From positions 62,001 through 126,000 of the forward strand of contig JASLMV010000002.1 of assembly GCA_030746435.1 (NCBI GenBank): a stretch of 64,000 bases of DNA, given 5' to 3'. A program made the position numbers and the translations under genes. A model generated the notes under the pieces. The model did no database searches. It was not told where the DNA came from and worked only from the letters and a program-made list of their open reading frames with translations. Source of the DNA: Gammaproteobacteria bacterium (GTDB lineage: Bacteria; Pseudomonadota; Gammaproteobacteria; Steroidobacterales; GCA-2729495). Of this stretch, positions 8,265 through 16,228 are shown in pieces; the first letter of the stretch is position 1, and the number at the start of each line of letters is the position of its first letter.

Positions 8265-8726
8265 ATGCCCCCGGTGACTGTAAAACTGAAACTGTGTGCC
8301 CTGCTCTGCGTAGTCGCCCTGTTGCCCGGTTTAGCCACGGCGCAGGACGAATCATTCGGGTTGCCGGAAGGAATGTTAGGAGCGCCGGCAGGAACCGATG
8401 CGCTTAGCACGAACAATTGCGGCCCGACGGGGGACCTGCGCGGCGATCCGGAAAACGGCAAGGAGCTCCATTACAAGCACTGCGTCAGTTGCCACGGGCT
8501 GACGGGTGAGGCCGATGTGGTCGTCATGCACATGGACGAAACCCCGCGTGACCAGAGCGATCCGGAGTTCATGAAGACCCTGCCCGACTCCTATCTGTAC
8601 CTGGCGATCTGTCGAGGTGGCGAGGGCGTCGGCCGTTCCTTCGTCATGTCCCCCTGGGGCGATTTCTTCACCGACCAGGAAATCAAGGACATGATCGCCT
8701 GGATACGAACCTTTTCAGATACTTAA
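8265..8726 (+). CDS. Exported c-type cytochrome (class I, single heme)
   Basis: 153 residues from the ATG at 8265, with AGGGGTGA just upstream; a TTG 21 bp earlier is less likely. The signal peptide is LKLCALLCVVALLPGLATAQ. The single heme site is Cys73-Val-Ser-Cys76-His77, and Met128 in FVMSPWGD is the probable sixth ligand; the C-terminal helix TDQEIKDMIAWIRTF is typical of class I cytochromes c. It is coupled to the Tat-exported amidohydrolase gene (10 bp gap), so it may take electrons from, or simply be co-expressed with, that periplasmic enzyme. No partner oxidase is in the window. Confidence 0.88.
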   Translation: MPPVTVKLKLCALLCVVALLPGLATAQDESFGLPEGMLGAPAGTDALSTNNCGPTGDLRGDPENGKELHYKHCVSCHGLTGEADVVVMHMDETPRDQSDPEFMKTLPDSYLYLAICRGGEGVGRSFVMSPWGDFFTDQEIKDMIAWIRTFSDT

Positions 8727-8869
8727 GGCTCCCTGATAAGGCTTGTTATTAGCTAACTGCCCGCTTAGCCTGGCAGCATTGGCCTGCACGGTTGTGACAT
8801 AAGGCAGCGGGCCATTCCTGTGACCCGCTGTATAGCTGCACGCGCATTTGTGTGTTATTTCTTGTCAAC

Positions 8870-9988
8870 ATGCGCAGACTCCTGATCCCCTTTATCGCCG
8901 CTCTGCTGGCCTGCGTGGTCAGCCTGCCCATGCTGGCGGAACCGACGCTGCCGCGAGGGTTGCAGGCTGTCGAGGTCGATAATCCGGCCAACGATGCGCC
9001 ACCCGTCGTTCGACCCGCGCCCTCCGCCGACTCCGTAAGCCGGGCGATAGTCGCCCAGGAGCGCCACACCGATGCGCTGATGAAGCGTCCGGGGATACAA
9101 GGCACAGCTGTAGGCTGGGGCCCCGATGGCGAAGCGGTGATCAAGATTTACAGGTCATCCGCAGCTTCGGCAGCGGGCTTGCCGGAGACTATTGACGGCA
9201 TACCCGTGGTCATCGAAGACGTGGGCAAGATCTACGCTCAGTACATCCCCTGTGCAGACCGCGAGGAAGGCTCCTGCGGTGATCTGGCAGCCAGTGCCGA
9301 CCCGGAACCCGGCCCGCGTGAATGGCAGCCGCGACCGGTACCCATCGGCGTATCCGCCGGCCACGTCGATATCACCGCCGGCACGCTGGGTTGCCGGGTG
9401 ACTTCCGGTTGCCATACCTACGCGCTGAGCAATGCGCACGTGTTTGCAGACGAGAATGCCGGCCAGGTAGGCGACAATATCCTGCAGCCTGGCCCTTATG
9501 ACGGGGGCATCGACCCGGACGATCAGATCGGGTTGCTGCACAACTCGATCCCGATTAGCTTCACGAGCCCCAACGTGGTCGACGCTGCCATCGCACTGAC
9601 TTCGGACGCCATGGTCGGCGATTCTACTCTGTCGAACGGTTACGGCCGCCCGCGCGCGGCTACCATCAGCGCGGTCGTCAGCATGGATGTCATGAAATAC
9701 GGCCGCACCACCGGCATGACCCACGGGTACATCGACGCGATTAATGCCAATGTCTGGGTGGAGTATTCGAGCGATGATGCGCTGTTCGTGAACCAGATCA
9801 TCATCAAGCCGGACACCGGGCCTGATTTCAGCCGGCCGGGCGATTCGGGCGCGCTGGTTGTCGTAGACGGCGGGTCTAACGATCGCCGTCCTGTGGGCCT
9901 GTTGTTTGCGGCCGGTACCGGGATTACCGTGGCCAACCCGATAGCATTGGTGACCACTGCACTCGGCGTTATTATCGACGGCGACTGA
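8870..9988 (+). CDS. Exported trypsin-like serine protease
   Basis: 372 residues from the ATG at 8870, with signal peptide MRRLLIPFIAALLACVVSLP then MLAEP; a GTG 18 bp upstream is possible. A chymotrypsin-fold triad can be assigned: His190 (LSNAHVFAD), Asp238 (VDAAIAL) and Ser326 (RPGDSGALVV). Cys in GTLGCRVTSGCHTYALSN may form a disulfide. Residues about 50-130 form a separate N-terminal region (LMKRPGIQGTAVGWGPDGEAVIKIY...DGIPVVIEDVG) that is repeated, without the protease domain, in the next gene. Proteins of this sort (nascent-polypeptide or S1-like proteases with an N-terminal region of this pattern) occur in many environmental bacteria. The target is unknown. Confidence 0.8.
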   Translation: MRRLLIPFIAALLACVVSLPMLAEPTLPRGLQAVEVDNPANDAPPVVRPAPSADSVSRAIVAQERHTDALMKRPGIQGTAVGWGPDGEAVIKIYRSSAASAAGLPETIDGIPVVIEDVGKIYAQYIPCADREEGSCGDLAASADPEPGPREWQPRPVPIGVSAGHVDITAGTLGCRVTSGCHTYALSNAHVFADENAGQVGDNILQPGPYDGGIDPDDQIGLLHNSIPISFTSPNVVDAAIALTSDAMVGDSTLSNGYGRPRAATISAVVSMDVMKYGRTTGMTHGYIDAINANVWVEYSSDDALFVNQIIIKPDTGPDFSRPGDSGALVVVDGGSNDRRPVGLLFAAGTGITVANPIALVTTALGVIIDGD

Positions 9989-10006
9989 CCAAGCTGGAGA
10001 ACGTAC

Positions 10007-10489
10007 GTGGAGGGGAAGAAATGGCTGGTTGCCGGGCTCGCCTGCTTGGCCGTGTTTCTGTCGGTACGGCTGCTGATTCAATTGAACACCGAAACCACGC
10101 CGGAAGCGGGTTCGCCGGTCGAGGCGCCGCCCGTTGCTGAGCCAGAAGCAGACAGCGAAGCAGAACTAACAGTGGACGAAGCCGCGCGGGCGGCGTATGA
10201 AGAAAGCCACCAGTCAATTGTTGTCAACAGCGCCACCCGAGGAGACGAAACCGACGTGCCCGTAGACCCACGCACCTCCACGATCGACCAGGTCATCATC
10301 CAGGCCGTGCCGACGCTGATGACCCTGCCCGATGTCGTGAGTGTCGCGGAAGGCATGTGCGAGGACGGCCCCTGCGTGAAGGTTTACATGGCGAAGGAAA
10401 ATGCCGAGACAAGAGCCAAAATCCCCTCGGAGATGGAAGGCTTTCCCGTTACCGTAGAGTATGGCGGTCAACCCAAGGCGGGGATGTAG
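10007..10489 (+). CDS. Small membrane-anchored protein sharing a domain with the upstream protease
   Basis: 160 residues from a GTG at 10007, 18 bp after the protease stop. There is an N-terminal membrane anchor (WLVAGLACLAVFLSVRLLI), then a Pro/Glu/Ala-rich linker (residues 31-62). The C-terminal part (VPTLMTLPDVVSVAEGMCEDG, PCVKVYMAKENAETRAKIP, MEGFPVTVEYGG) aligns by eye with the protease N-terminal region (DALMKRPGIQGTAVGWGPDG, AVIKIY, LPETIDGIPVVIEDVG). I infer a shared fold and a role as partner, inhibitor or chaperone of the protease. The anchor would place this domain in the periplasm. No named family recognised. Confidence 0.7.
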   Translation: MEGKKWLVAGLACLAVFLSVRLLIQLNTETTPEAGSPVEAPPVAEPEADSEAELTVDEAARAAYEESHQSIVVNSATRGDETDVPVDPRTSTIDQVIIQAVPTLMTLPDVVSVAEGMCEDGPCVKVYMAKENAETRAKIPSEMEGFPVTVEYGGQPKAGM

Positions 10490-10496
10490 TTTGCTG

Positions 10497-10616
10497 TCAT
10501 TGAATACTGAAAAAGCTGTGCTTTTCCAGCATTGTCGAGCGAAAAGATTTCCAGCTCGGTTTTTGGAGAAGTAGTCTATTCATTGAATACTGAAAAAGCA
10601 GTGCTTTTCCAGCATT
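10497..10616. repeat. Two direct copies of a 37-nt repeat
   Basis: The unit at 10497-10533 recurs at 10580-10616 with one substitution, and a short third start (CATTGAATG) is seen at 10671. Each copy holds a hairpin CTGAAAAAGC/GCTTTTCCAG with one mismatch. The following bases (AAAAGATTTCYRGCTC) also recur, so the period is 83 bp. The stretch lies between the small membrane protein and tRNA-Lys. Confidence 0.85.
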
Positions 10617-10630
10617 AATTTGGGCAAAAA

Positions 10631-10664
10631 GATTTCTGGCTCTGCTTTGCGAGAGCCAGAAATC
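10631..10664. terminator. 13-bp perfect hairpin downstream of tRNA-Lys
   Basis: GATTTCTGGCTCT (10631-10643) pairs perfectly with AGAGCCAGAAATC (10652-10664) around an 8-nt loop. It lies 14 bp past the 3' end of tRNA-Lys (read leftward) and also after the rightward small gene. It has no long T run, so it may be a processing or rho-assisted end rather than a classical terminator. Confidence 0.6.
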
Positions 10665-10677
10665 TGCCCTCATTGAA

Positions 10678-10752
10678 TGGTGGGGGCACCAGGGATCGAA
10701 CCTGGGACCAATGGCTTAAAAGGCCACTGCTCTACCGCTGAGCTATACCCCC
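10678..10752 (-). tRNA. tRNA-Lys (anticodon TTT)
   Basis: A complete 75-nt tRNA on the minus strand including encoded CCA. Acceptor stem GGGGGTA/TGCCCCC, discriminator A, anticodon stem GTGGC/GCCAT around loop CTTTTAA (anticodon UUU), T-arm CCAGG-TTCGATC-CCTGG. It follows queE-queC, as in pseudomonads. The GGGGGTA acceptor differs from the GGGTCGT of most gammaproteobacterial tRNA-Lys, but U35-U36 and discriminator A73, the main LysRS identity elements, are present. Confidence 0.95.
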
Positions 10753-10823
10753 AGTAGGATTCCGCATTCGGGATGCGCGCGCATATTACCGCAACACCGC
10801 TAAATAACAAATGTTCAGCCGCT

Positions 10824-11495
10824 TCAGGGCTGGTAGCGCGTAGGGTCTGCTACCCCGGCATCGATAAAGCCCTGCCGGCGTAATTCGCAGGCATCGCAAT
10901 GACCACAGGCCGCCCCGTCCTTGTCGGCTTTGTAACACGATACCGTGATCGAGAAATCCACGCCCAGCCTGGTGCCCTCCGCCACGATTTCGGCCTTGCT
11001 GAGCTTAATCAGCGGCGTGCGTATCTCCAGGGGCTGTCCCTCAACAGTCCGTTTGGTTGCGAGGTTGGCCATAGCCTGGAAAGCCTCGATGTACTCCGGC
11101 CGGCAGTCCGGGTAACCGGAATAGTCTACGGCGTTGACGCCGGCGTAGATCGCATCGGCACCAAGGACTTCAGCCCAACCGAGGCCAAGTGACAAAAACA
11201 CGGTGTTGCGGGCGGGCACATAGGTTACAGGGATACCTTCGCTACCGGGTTCCGGCACATCGATACTCGCGTCGGTCAGCGCGGATCCGCCCAGTTCACC
11301 CATGCCAATGGTTATGACCCGGTGTTCAACGGCGCCCAGTTGTTTCGCTATTGACTTCGCCGCGCAGAGTTCCGCCCGGTGCTTCTGGCCATAGTCGAAA
11401 CTGAGCGCATAACACTCATGGCCCTGGTCACCGGCGATGGCCAGTACCGTCGCTGAGTCCATCCCGCCCGATAACAACACGACAACTCTGGCCAT
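10824..11495 (-). CDS. queC: 7-cyano-7-deazaguanine synthase
   Basis: QueC (223 residues) converts 7-carboxy-7-deazaguanine to preQ0 with ATP and ammonia, in queuosine synthesis. The N-terminal PP-loop ATP-binding motif [10 protein letters not shown] is present, as is [10 protein letters not shown], and the C-terminal zinc site is [17 protein letters not shown]. Length is normal for the family. It lies 6 bp downstream of queE on the minus strand, so the two consecutive pathway steps are co-transcribed. Confidence 0.97.
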   Translation of the reverse strand: MARVVVLLSGGMDSATVLAIAGDQGHECYALSFDYGQKHRAELCAAKSIAKQLGAVEHRVITIGMGELGGSALTDASIDVPEPGSEGIPVTYVPARNTVFLSLGLGWAEVLGADAIYAGVNAVDYSGYPDCRPEYIEAFQAMANLATKRTVEGQPLEIRTPLIKLSKAEIVAEGTRLGVDFSITVSCYKADKDGAACGHCDACELRRQGFIDAGVADPTRYQP

Positions 11496-11501
11496 CTGTT
11501 C

Positions 11502-12182
11502 CTAATGCCCGGGGGCATTCCCCCACAGGTATTTGTGTAACTGCACCTGGAAGCGCACCCTGAGTTTATCTGCCAGTATCCATTCGGCCAGTTCTTTCGC
11601 ATCGAGTTGCGGCTGGCTCGGCGAAAACAGCACGCTGCAGATGTCCGTAAGGCCGTGTTCGTCGCATACCTGTTTCGCCCACTCGTAATCGGCGCGGTCG
11701 CAGATCACGAACTTGAGCTGGTCTTCGGATTTCAACAATTCAATATTATCCATGAGGTTATGCGCCTGTTCACCCGAGCGCGGGGTCTTCAGGTCCATGA
11801 CCACGCTCACGCGTTCATCCAGGCCGGATATGTCCATTACGCCGCTGGTCTCCAGCGATACTTTGAAACCGGCGTCGCACAGGGCGGTAAGCAACCGCCG
11901 GCAATTCTCCTGTGCGAGGGGCTCGCCGCCGGTCACGCATACGTACTCGGTTGCATACACTTGAACATCTGCGACGATGCGGTCGATCGTGTACCAGCTA
12001 CCGCCCTGAAATGCGTACTCGGTATCGCAGTACCCGCAGCGCAACGGGCAGCCGGTCAGGCGCACGAACACGGTCGGACAACCGCTGGGCCGCGATTCGC
12101 CCTGTATGGAATGGAAAATTTCGGTTACGCGCAGCCTTTCGTCCGCCGCAAGGCTGTCGCGCGTCGCATGTTTTTCTGTCAT
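11502..12182 (-). CDS. queE: 7-carboxy-7-deazaguanine synthase
   Basis: QueE (226 residues) is a radical-SAM enzyme that turns 6-carboxytetrahydropterin into 7-carboxy-7-deazaguanine, the step before QueC. The radical-SAM cluster motif is CPLRCGYCDTEYAF (CxxxCxxC). The N-terminal FHSIQGESRPSG substrate loop and VTGGEPLAQ, a SAM-binding strand, are intact. It precedes queC by 6 bp. Other pathway genes (queD, folE) are not in the window. Confidence 0.96.
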   Translation of the reverse strand: MTEKHATRDSLAADERLRVTEIFHSIQGESRPSGCPTVFVRLTGCPLRCGYCDTEYAFQGGSWYTIDRIVADVQVYATEYVCVTGGEPLAQENCRRLLTALCDAGFKVSLETSGVMDISGLDERVSVVMDLKTPRSGEQAHNLMDNIELLKSEDQLKFVICDRADYEWAKQVCDEHGLTDICSVLFSPSQPQLDAKELAEWILADKLRVRFQVQLHKYLWGNAPGH

Positions 12183-12233
12183 CGATAAACCTGGCGCGGT
12201 TCAGTACCGTCTTATTAAAGCGATCAGCTGTTG

Positions 12234-12998
12234 TTAACGCCCTTCGGATTCCATCATATCCAGGCGTTGCCGTGCCAGCCGCGCGGCCGTCGTTTCGGGA
12301 AAACGTGACGTTACGACGCTGAGCGCCTGCCGGGCATCGTTCCAGCGCTGCATCTCGTAATTGCAGTAACCGATTTTCAGCCAGGCATCCGGGATCTTGC
12401 GCGAAGTCGGATACCCGGTTACCACTTCCTGGAAACCTTCGAGGGCCGTTTCGTAGTCCTGGCTGACGTAGTGCGTCTCCGCCAGCCAGTATTGCGCGTT
12501 ATCCTTCAGGTTGCTTGCGGGGTACACCACGAGAAAATTCTTAAAGCCGGCGGTCGCTTCCTCGTAGCGGCCCTGTTTCAGGAGATCGAACGCAGCCTGG
12601 TAGGCCAGCTGATCCGATGTGGCGCCGGTCGCCGCCGGTGCTGTATCGCCCGCAGCAGGCACAGGCGCAGCGCCGACGCGCGGTGCGCTGCCCGCTTCCA
12701 GCGCCTGCAGGCGCTGGTCCAGGTCCAGGTAAAGTTGCCGCTGCCGGTCGGCCGACCTGACGGTATCGAACTGGAGCGTTTCGATTTCGTTGCGGAGCGC
12801 CTGGTTTTCTTCCTGCAGTTGCTGGATTTTACGCAGCATGTCTGTCTGGCTGTCGTTGTTGTTGACAGTGCGTTCGAGCCGGGCCAGCCGGGCCTCCAGG
12901 TTGGTAAGGCGCTCGCGGGTAGACTGCGCCATAACGCCGGAGACCAACAGGCAGCCGGTAATGGCAACGATGACAGGTGTGGTCCTTAACACAGCCAC
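12234..12998 (-). CDS. cpoB: Cell division coordinator CpoB (YbgF), Tol-Pal associated
   Basis: 254 residues. A signal peptide (VIVAITGCLLVSGVMAQ) is followed by a coiled-coil trimerisation region (residues about 25-85, LEARLARLERTVNNNDSQ and continuing), a Pro/Ala linker with GSAPRVGAAPVPAAG, and a C-terminal TPR domain of three repeats (YQAAFDLLKQGRYEEATAGF; AQYWLAETHYVSQDYETALEGF; WLKIGYCNYEMQRWNDA). CpoB is periplasmic, binds TolA and couples peptidoglycan synthase PBP1B to outer-membrane constriction. It is the last gene of the tolQRAB-pal-cpoB run here, 49 bp after pal. Confidence 0.94.
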   Translation of the reverse strand: MAVLRTTPVIVAITGCLLVSGVMAQSTRERLTNLEARLARLERTVNNNDSQTDMLRKIQQLQEENQALRNEIETLQFDTVRSADRQRQLYLDLDQRLQALEAGSAPRVGAAPVPAAGDTAPAATGATSDQLAYQAAFDLLKQGRYEEATAGFKNFLVVYPASNLKDNAQYWLAETHYVSQDYETALEGFQEVVTGYPTSRKIPDAWLKIGYCNYEMQRWNDARQALSVVTSRFPETTAARLARQRLDMMESEGR

Positions 12999-13047
12999 TG
13001 CTACTCCTGCTTAACCGGCCGGCAGGTGCCGACCGGTCCGCCGGGAA

Positions 13048-13563
13048 CTACCGCTCGTAGACGATCTCGACCCGTCGGTTTTGCGCCCACGCGTTTTCGT
13101 TACTTGCTGAATTCGCGGGGCGTTCTTCGCCAAAGCTGACCGTACTTTGCTGGCCGGCACTCGCGCCCTGCGCGAGCAGTACCGACTGCACGGCAACCGA
13201 ACGACGTTCGCCCAGGCCGATATTGTATTCACGCGAGCCGCGCTCATCGGCATGACCTTCCAGCCGTACCTTCTCACCGGGATTATCGGCCAGGTAGCGG
13301 CCGTGCTGCCTGAGCAACTGGACCGATGCATCATCAACTTCGGAAGAATCGAATGCAAAGTAGACGATGCGTTCGTTCATCACGATGGTGTCGCGGTCGT
13401 CGCCGATCGGAATCGCCGAACCGTCCGCGCCGCCATCGACACCGGATGTGCCAACGCCTGATCCGTCGTCACCGTACTCACCGTCTGTTTCGGTTCCGGA
13501 CGGCCCTGCACAACCCGCCACCAGCAGAACGCACACCGGTACGAGGAGTTTCCAGTTATTCAT
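13048..13563 (-). CDS. pal: Peptidoglycan-associated lipoprotein Pal
   Basis: 171 residues. The lipobox LLVAGC places the lipidated Cys at residue 18. A Gly/Asp/Ser-rich linker is followed by an OmpA-C-like peptidoglycan-binding domain: VYFAFDSSEVDD, LEGHADERGSREYNIGLGERRSVAVQ (quoted in two parts: LEGHADERGSREYN and IGLGERRS) and NRRVEIVYER. Pal anchors the outer membrane to peptidoglycan and works with TolB. It sits between tolB and cpoB as in other gammaproteobacteria. Confidence 0.97.
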   Translation of the reverse strand: MNNWKLLVPVCVLLVAGCAGPSGTETDGEYGDDGSGVGTSGVDGGADGSAIPIGDDRDTIVMNERIVYFAFDSSEVDDASVQLLRQHGRYLADNPGEKVRLEGHADERGSREYNIGLGERRSVAVQSVLLAQGASAGQQSTVSFGEERPANSASNENAWAQNRRVEIVYER

Positions 13564-13623
13564 TTCCCGCTCCTTAAAATTAAACGCACTAAATCGTTAA
13601 CCCAATAAAACCAGTTCAGCGGC

Positions 13624-14928
13624 CTAGTTTAAGGGAAACGGCGACCATGCCGGCTCGCGCACATCCCCTTCCGTTTCCGCGATACGTTGCTCGAACCGTC
13701 CGTCCACCGACACCATAGCGAGGTAACCTTTACCTCCGCTACGGGATGCAAAAATCAGCACCTCGCCGTTCGGTGCGAAACTCGGCGATTCGTCCAGGCT
13801 GCCATCGGTCAGCACCCGGGTGTACGCACGTTCAACATCGACTACCGCGATTCTATAGTTACCCCTGTCGTTATGCACGACCCCTATTTGCTTGCCGTCG
13901 GGCGACAGCCGGGGTCTGGCGTTATAGGACCCTTCGAAGGTGATCCGGTCTGCCCTGCCGCCATCCGCCGGGATGCGATAGATCTGCGGTCCGCCGCTGC
14001 GGTCCGAGGTGAAGTAAATGTGCTTTCCGTCAGCGCTCCAGTTCGGCTCCGTCTCGATCGAGGGCCAGGTCGTGAGCTGCTTTACGCGCTTGGTCGCGAC
14101 TCTGAGCGTGTATATGTCGAGGTTGCCGTCGCCCTTGGACAGGGTAAGCGCCAGCAAACGTCCGTCCGGCGACCAAACGGGCGCACTGTTCACGCCCTTG
14201 CGCGCCGATACGCGGGTCCGCGCGCCGGTGCGGATAATCTGCACCCAGACCTGCGACTGGTTGTTTTCGAAGGAAACATAGGCCAGCTTGCGCCCGTCCG
14301 GTGACCAGGCCGGCGACATGATGGGCTGGCTGGATTCCATCATGGTTTTCGCATTCTCGCCGTCGGCGTCGGCGACGATCAGCCGAAAGCGTTGGGCTTT
14401 AGTTGTGCCGGTAACGTTCACATAGGCAATACGCGTCGAGGCGATGCCTTTGACGCCCGTCAGCTCCTCGTAAATCATGTCGCTGATTCGATGCGCCGTC
14501 CGGCGCAGGTTCGCCTTGTTGCTCTTCAAACGGAAACCGAGCAATTGTTCCGCACGGAACACATCGAATACCCGGAACTCGATCAGGAAATCGTTCGTAA
14601 AGGATTCGGTAACGCGCCCGACAATGACAACTTCGGTATCGATGATGCGCCAGTCACCGAAATCGATTTCGGCCCCTGTCGTCGGTTTCTGCAACATGTC
14701 GCTCTCGGCGATGGGGGCAAAGCGGCCGGTGCGTGCCAGGTCAGCCGCAACAACGTCCGCGATGGCGAAAGGTTCCTCGCCTGATCCGGTGTAACCGAAA
14801 GGAACAACCGCGATCGGTACGGCTTCACCCTGCCCCTTGGTAATTTCGATGCGCAGTTCGGCGAGCGCCGCCTGCGATAACCACAGCCCGAGGATGAAGC
14901 ATATGAGTCTTAACCCGTTTCGACCCAA
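13624..14928 (-). CDS. tolB: Tol-Pal system protein TolB
   Basis: 434 residues from a TTG at 14926-14928, chosen because a GGAGGT lies six bases upstream and the resulting N-terminus (GRNGLRLICFILGLWLSQAALAE) is a proper signal peptide; the frame is open further upstream but overlaps tolA. The mature protein starts ELRIEITKGQG, then an N-terminal alpha/beta domain (AVVPFGYTG, LARTGRF) and a C-terminal six-bladed beta-propeller with repeated SPDGRKLAYVS-like blades (SPAWSPDG, APVWSPDG, EPNWSADG, ARPRLSPDG, SPSFAPNG). TolB is periplasmic and switches Pal between peptidoglycan-bound and free states. The start is 28 bp after tolA. Confidence 0.95.
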   Translation of the reverse strand: MGRNGLRLICFILGLWLSQAALAELRIEITKGQGEAVPIAVVPFGYTGSGEEPFAIADVVAADLARTGRFAPIAESDMLQKPTTGAEIDFGDWRIIDTEVVIVGRVTESFTNDFLIEFRVFDVFRAEQLLGFRLKSNKANLRRTAHRISDMIYEELTGVKGIASTRIAYVNVTGTTKAQRFRLIVADADGENAKTMMESSQPIMSPAWSPDGRKLAYVSFENNQSQVWVQIIRTGARTRVSARKGVNSAPVWSPDGRLLALTLSKGDGNLDIYTLRVATKRVKQLTTWPSIETEPNWSADGKHIYFTSDRSGGPQIYRIPADGGRADRITFEGSYNARPRLSPDGKQIGVVHNDRGNYRIAVVDVERAYTRVLTDGSLDESPSFAPNGEVLIFASRSGGKGYLAMVSVDGRFEQRIAETEGDVREPAWSPFPLN

Positions 14929-14956
14929 CGGTGCACCTCCTTGTTTACGCACCTTG

Positions 14957-15751
14957 CTATTGTTGCGGTTTGAACACAAATCGCAAGTTTCTTTCAAATA
15001 AGGCCCGGTTTTCCGGCAGGGGCAGAGGCGAGGATCGCCGCACGGCATTTTCGATGGACCTCCGCACGGTCGCATCGCCGTTGCAGGAAACGGTCTGTGC
15101 ATCGATAACGTCGCCGTTAGGCAGTTGCTGTACAACCACTTCGCATTCGAGCCCTTCGCGGACATTACCGGGTGGAGTCCAGTTGCGTTCCACCTTCTGC
15201 TGTATCAGGGCAATATAGCGGCTCATTTCGCCCGACGCGCGTGCTCTCTCCAGGGCTTCTTCAGCTTCCATGGCAGCCACCAGTTCAGCCTGGCGGCGTG
15301 CCTGCTCGGCAGCCCTGGCCTCTGCCGCGCGGCGCTCGGCCTCCGCCTTCGCGCGTGCTTCTGCCGCCTTACGTTCCTGCTCCTGTTTCACACGTGCTTC
15401 CGCCTCACGCTGCTGCCGGGCTTTGCGGGCTTCCGCTTCCTTGCGCTCGCGTTCCACCTGTTGTCTCTGGACCTCCGCCTTGCGCAGGCGTTCCTGCTCG
15501 GCATCCCGGAGCTGCTCTTCCCGGCGGCGCTCGGCTTCGGCCTCCTGTTGGCGCCGTTCGGCTTCGGCGGCTTTGCGTATCGCGCTGGTATCGATCAGCA
15601 CGGCTTCGATGGCCAGCATGGGTAACTGGTTATTCGGGACGAGCACCAGGCTCGTGCTCAACGCGACCAGGATCAATACATGAGCGGCCATGGACAGGGC
15701 CAGGCCGGACCTGTGGGTCGAGACGAATGTTGTCATCGTGCCTGCTGTCAT
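14957..15751 (-). CDS. tolA: Tol-Pal system protein TolA
   Basis: 264 residues. One N-terminal membrane span (LALSMAAHVLILVALSTSLVL), then a long charged helical domain (residues about 60-165) rich in KAEAERR/KEAEARKARQQ repeats that spans the periplasm, and a small globular C-terminal domain (ISLIQQKVERNW-type; here YIALIQQKVERNWTPPG) with a Cys pair for the TolA/TonB C fold. TolA transmits proton-motive energy from TolQR to TolB-Pal. ATG 15736 (MTTFVST) is an alternative start. It is shorter than E. coli TolA (421) but within the usual range. Confidence 0.93.
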   Translation of the reverse strand: MTAGTMTTFVSTHRSGLALSMAAHVLILVALSTSLVLVPNNQLPMLAIEAVLIDTSAIRKAAEAERRQQEAEAERRREEQLRDAEQERLRKAEVQRQQVERERKEAEARKARQQREAEARVKQEQERKAAEARAKAEAERRAAEARAAEQARRQAELVAAMEAEEALERARASGEMSRYIALIQQKVERNWTPPGNVREGLECEVVVQQLPNGDVIDAQTVSCNGDATVRRSIENAVRRSSPLPLPENRALFERNLRFVFKPQQ

Positions 15752-15781
15752 GGTCGTGACGTCCCTGTCTGACCCCGGGCC

Positions 15782-16228
15782 TCAGGAATCGTCCAGGGGA
15801 TCGAATTTCGCCGGGTCAGTCAGGAAGCCTACCTTGGTTGCGCCCGCGCGTTGCAGCAGGACCATGCCGGAGATCACCCGCCCGTAAGGTACGTTTTCGT
15901 CCGCCTTCACGAGCACGGCGGTGTCGGGTTTGCGTTTCAATACCACCTCGGCCAGCCGTACGATTTGTGCAGCCTCGCGCGGTGCTTCCTCGTTATCGCC
16001 CACGTTCAGGTAAAACTCGCCGGCCGCATCGACAGACAAAATCAGCGGCTCCGTATTCTGCATTTCAGGGTCCAGCGGTTCGGCCCCCGCATCGGGTAAC
16101 TCGACTTTCACACCCTGGCTTAGTAGCGGTGCCGTCACCATGAAAATAATCAGCAGCACCAGCATTACGTCGATGTACGGGACGACGTTGATTTCGCCCA
16201 TCAGCCGCCGTTTACGTACGACGTCCAT
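15782..16228 (-). CDS. tolR: Tol-Pal system protein TolR
   Basis: 148 residues, ExbD/TolR family. A short cytoplasmic N-terminus (RKRRLMGEINVVPYIDVML) leads into a single membrane span with the essential proton-relay Asp in PYIDVMLVLLIIFMV, then a periplasmic domain with VLVKADENVPYGRVISGM. With TolQ it forms the proton-driven motor. It overlaps the tolQ stop by one base, so translation is coupled. Confidence 0.96.
   Translation of the reverse strand: MDVVRKRRLMGEINVVPYIDVMLVLLIIFMVTAPLLSQGVKVELPDAGAEPLDPEMQNTEPLILSVDAAGEFYLNVGDNEEAPREAAQIVRLAEVVLKRKPDTAVLVKADENVPYGRVISGMVLLQRAGATKVGFLTDPAKFDPLDDS

Noticed and set aside
15125-15759. Long plus-strand frames opposite tolA
   Set aside because: They arise from the Lys/Glu/Ala-rich repetitive coding of tolA; no start context or motif.
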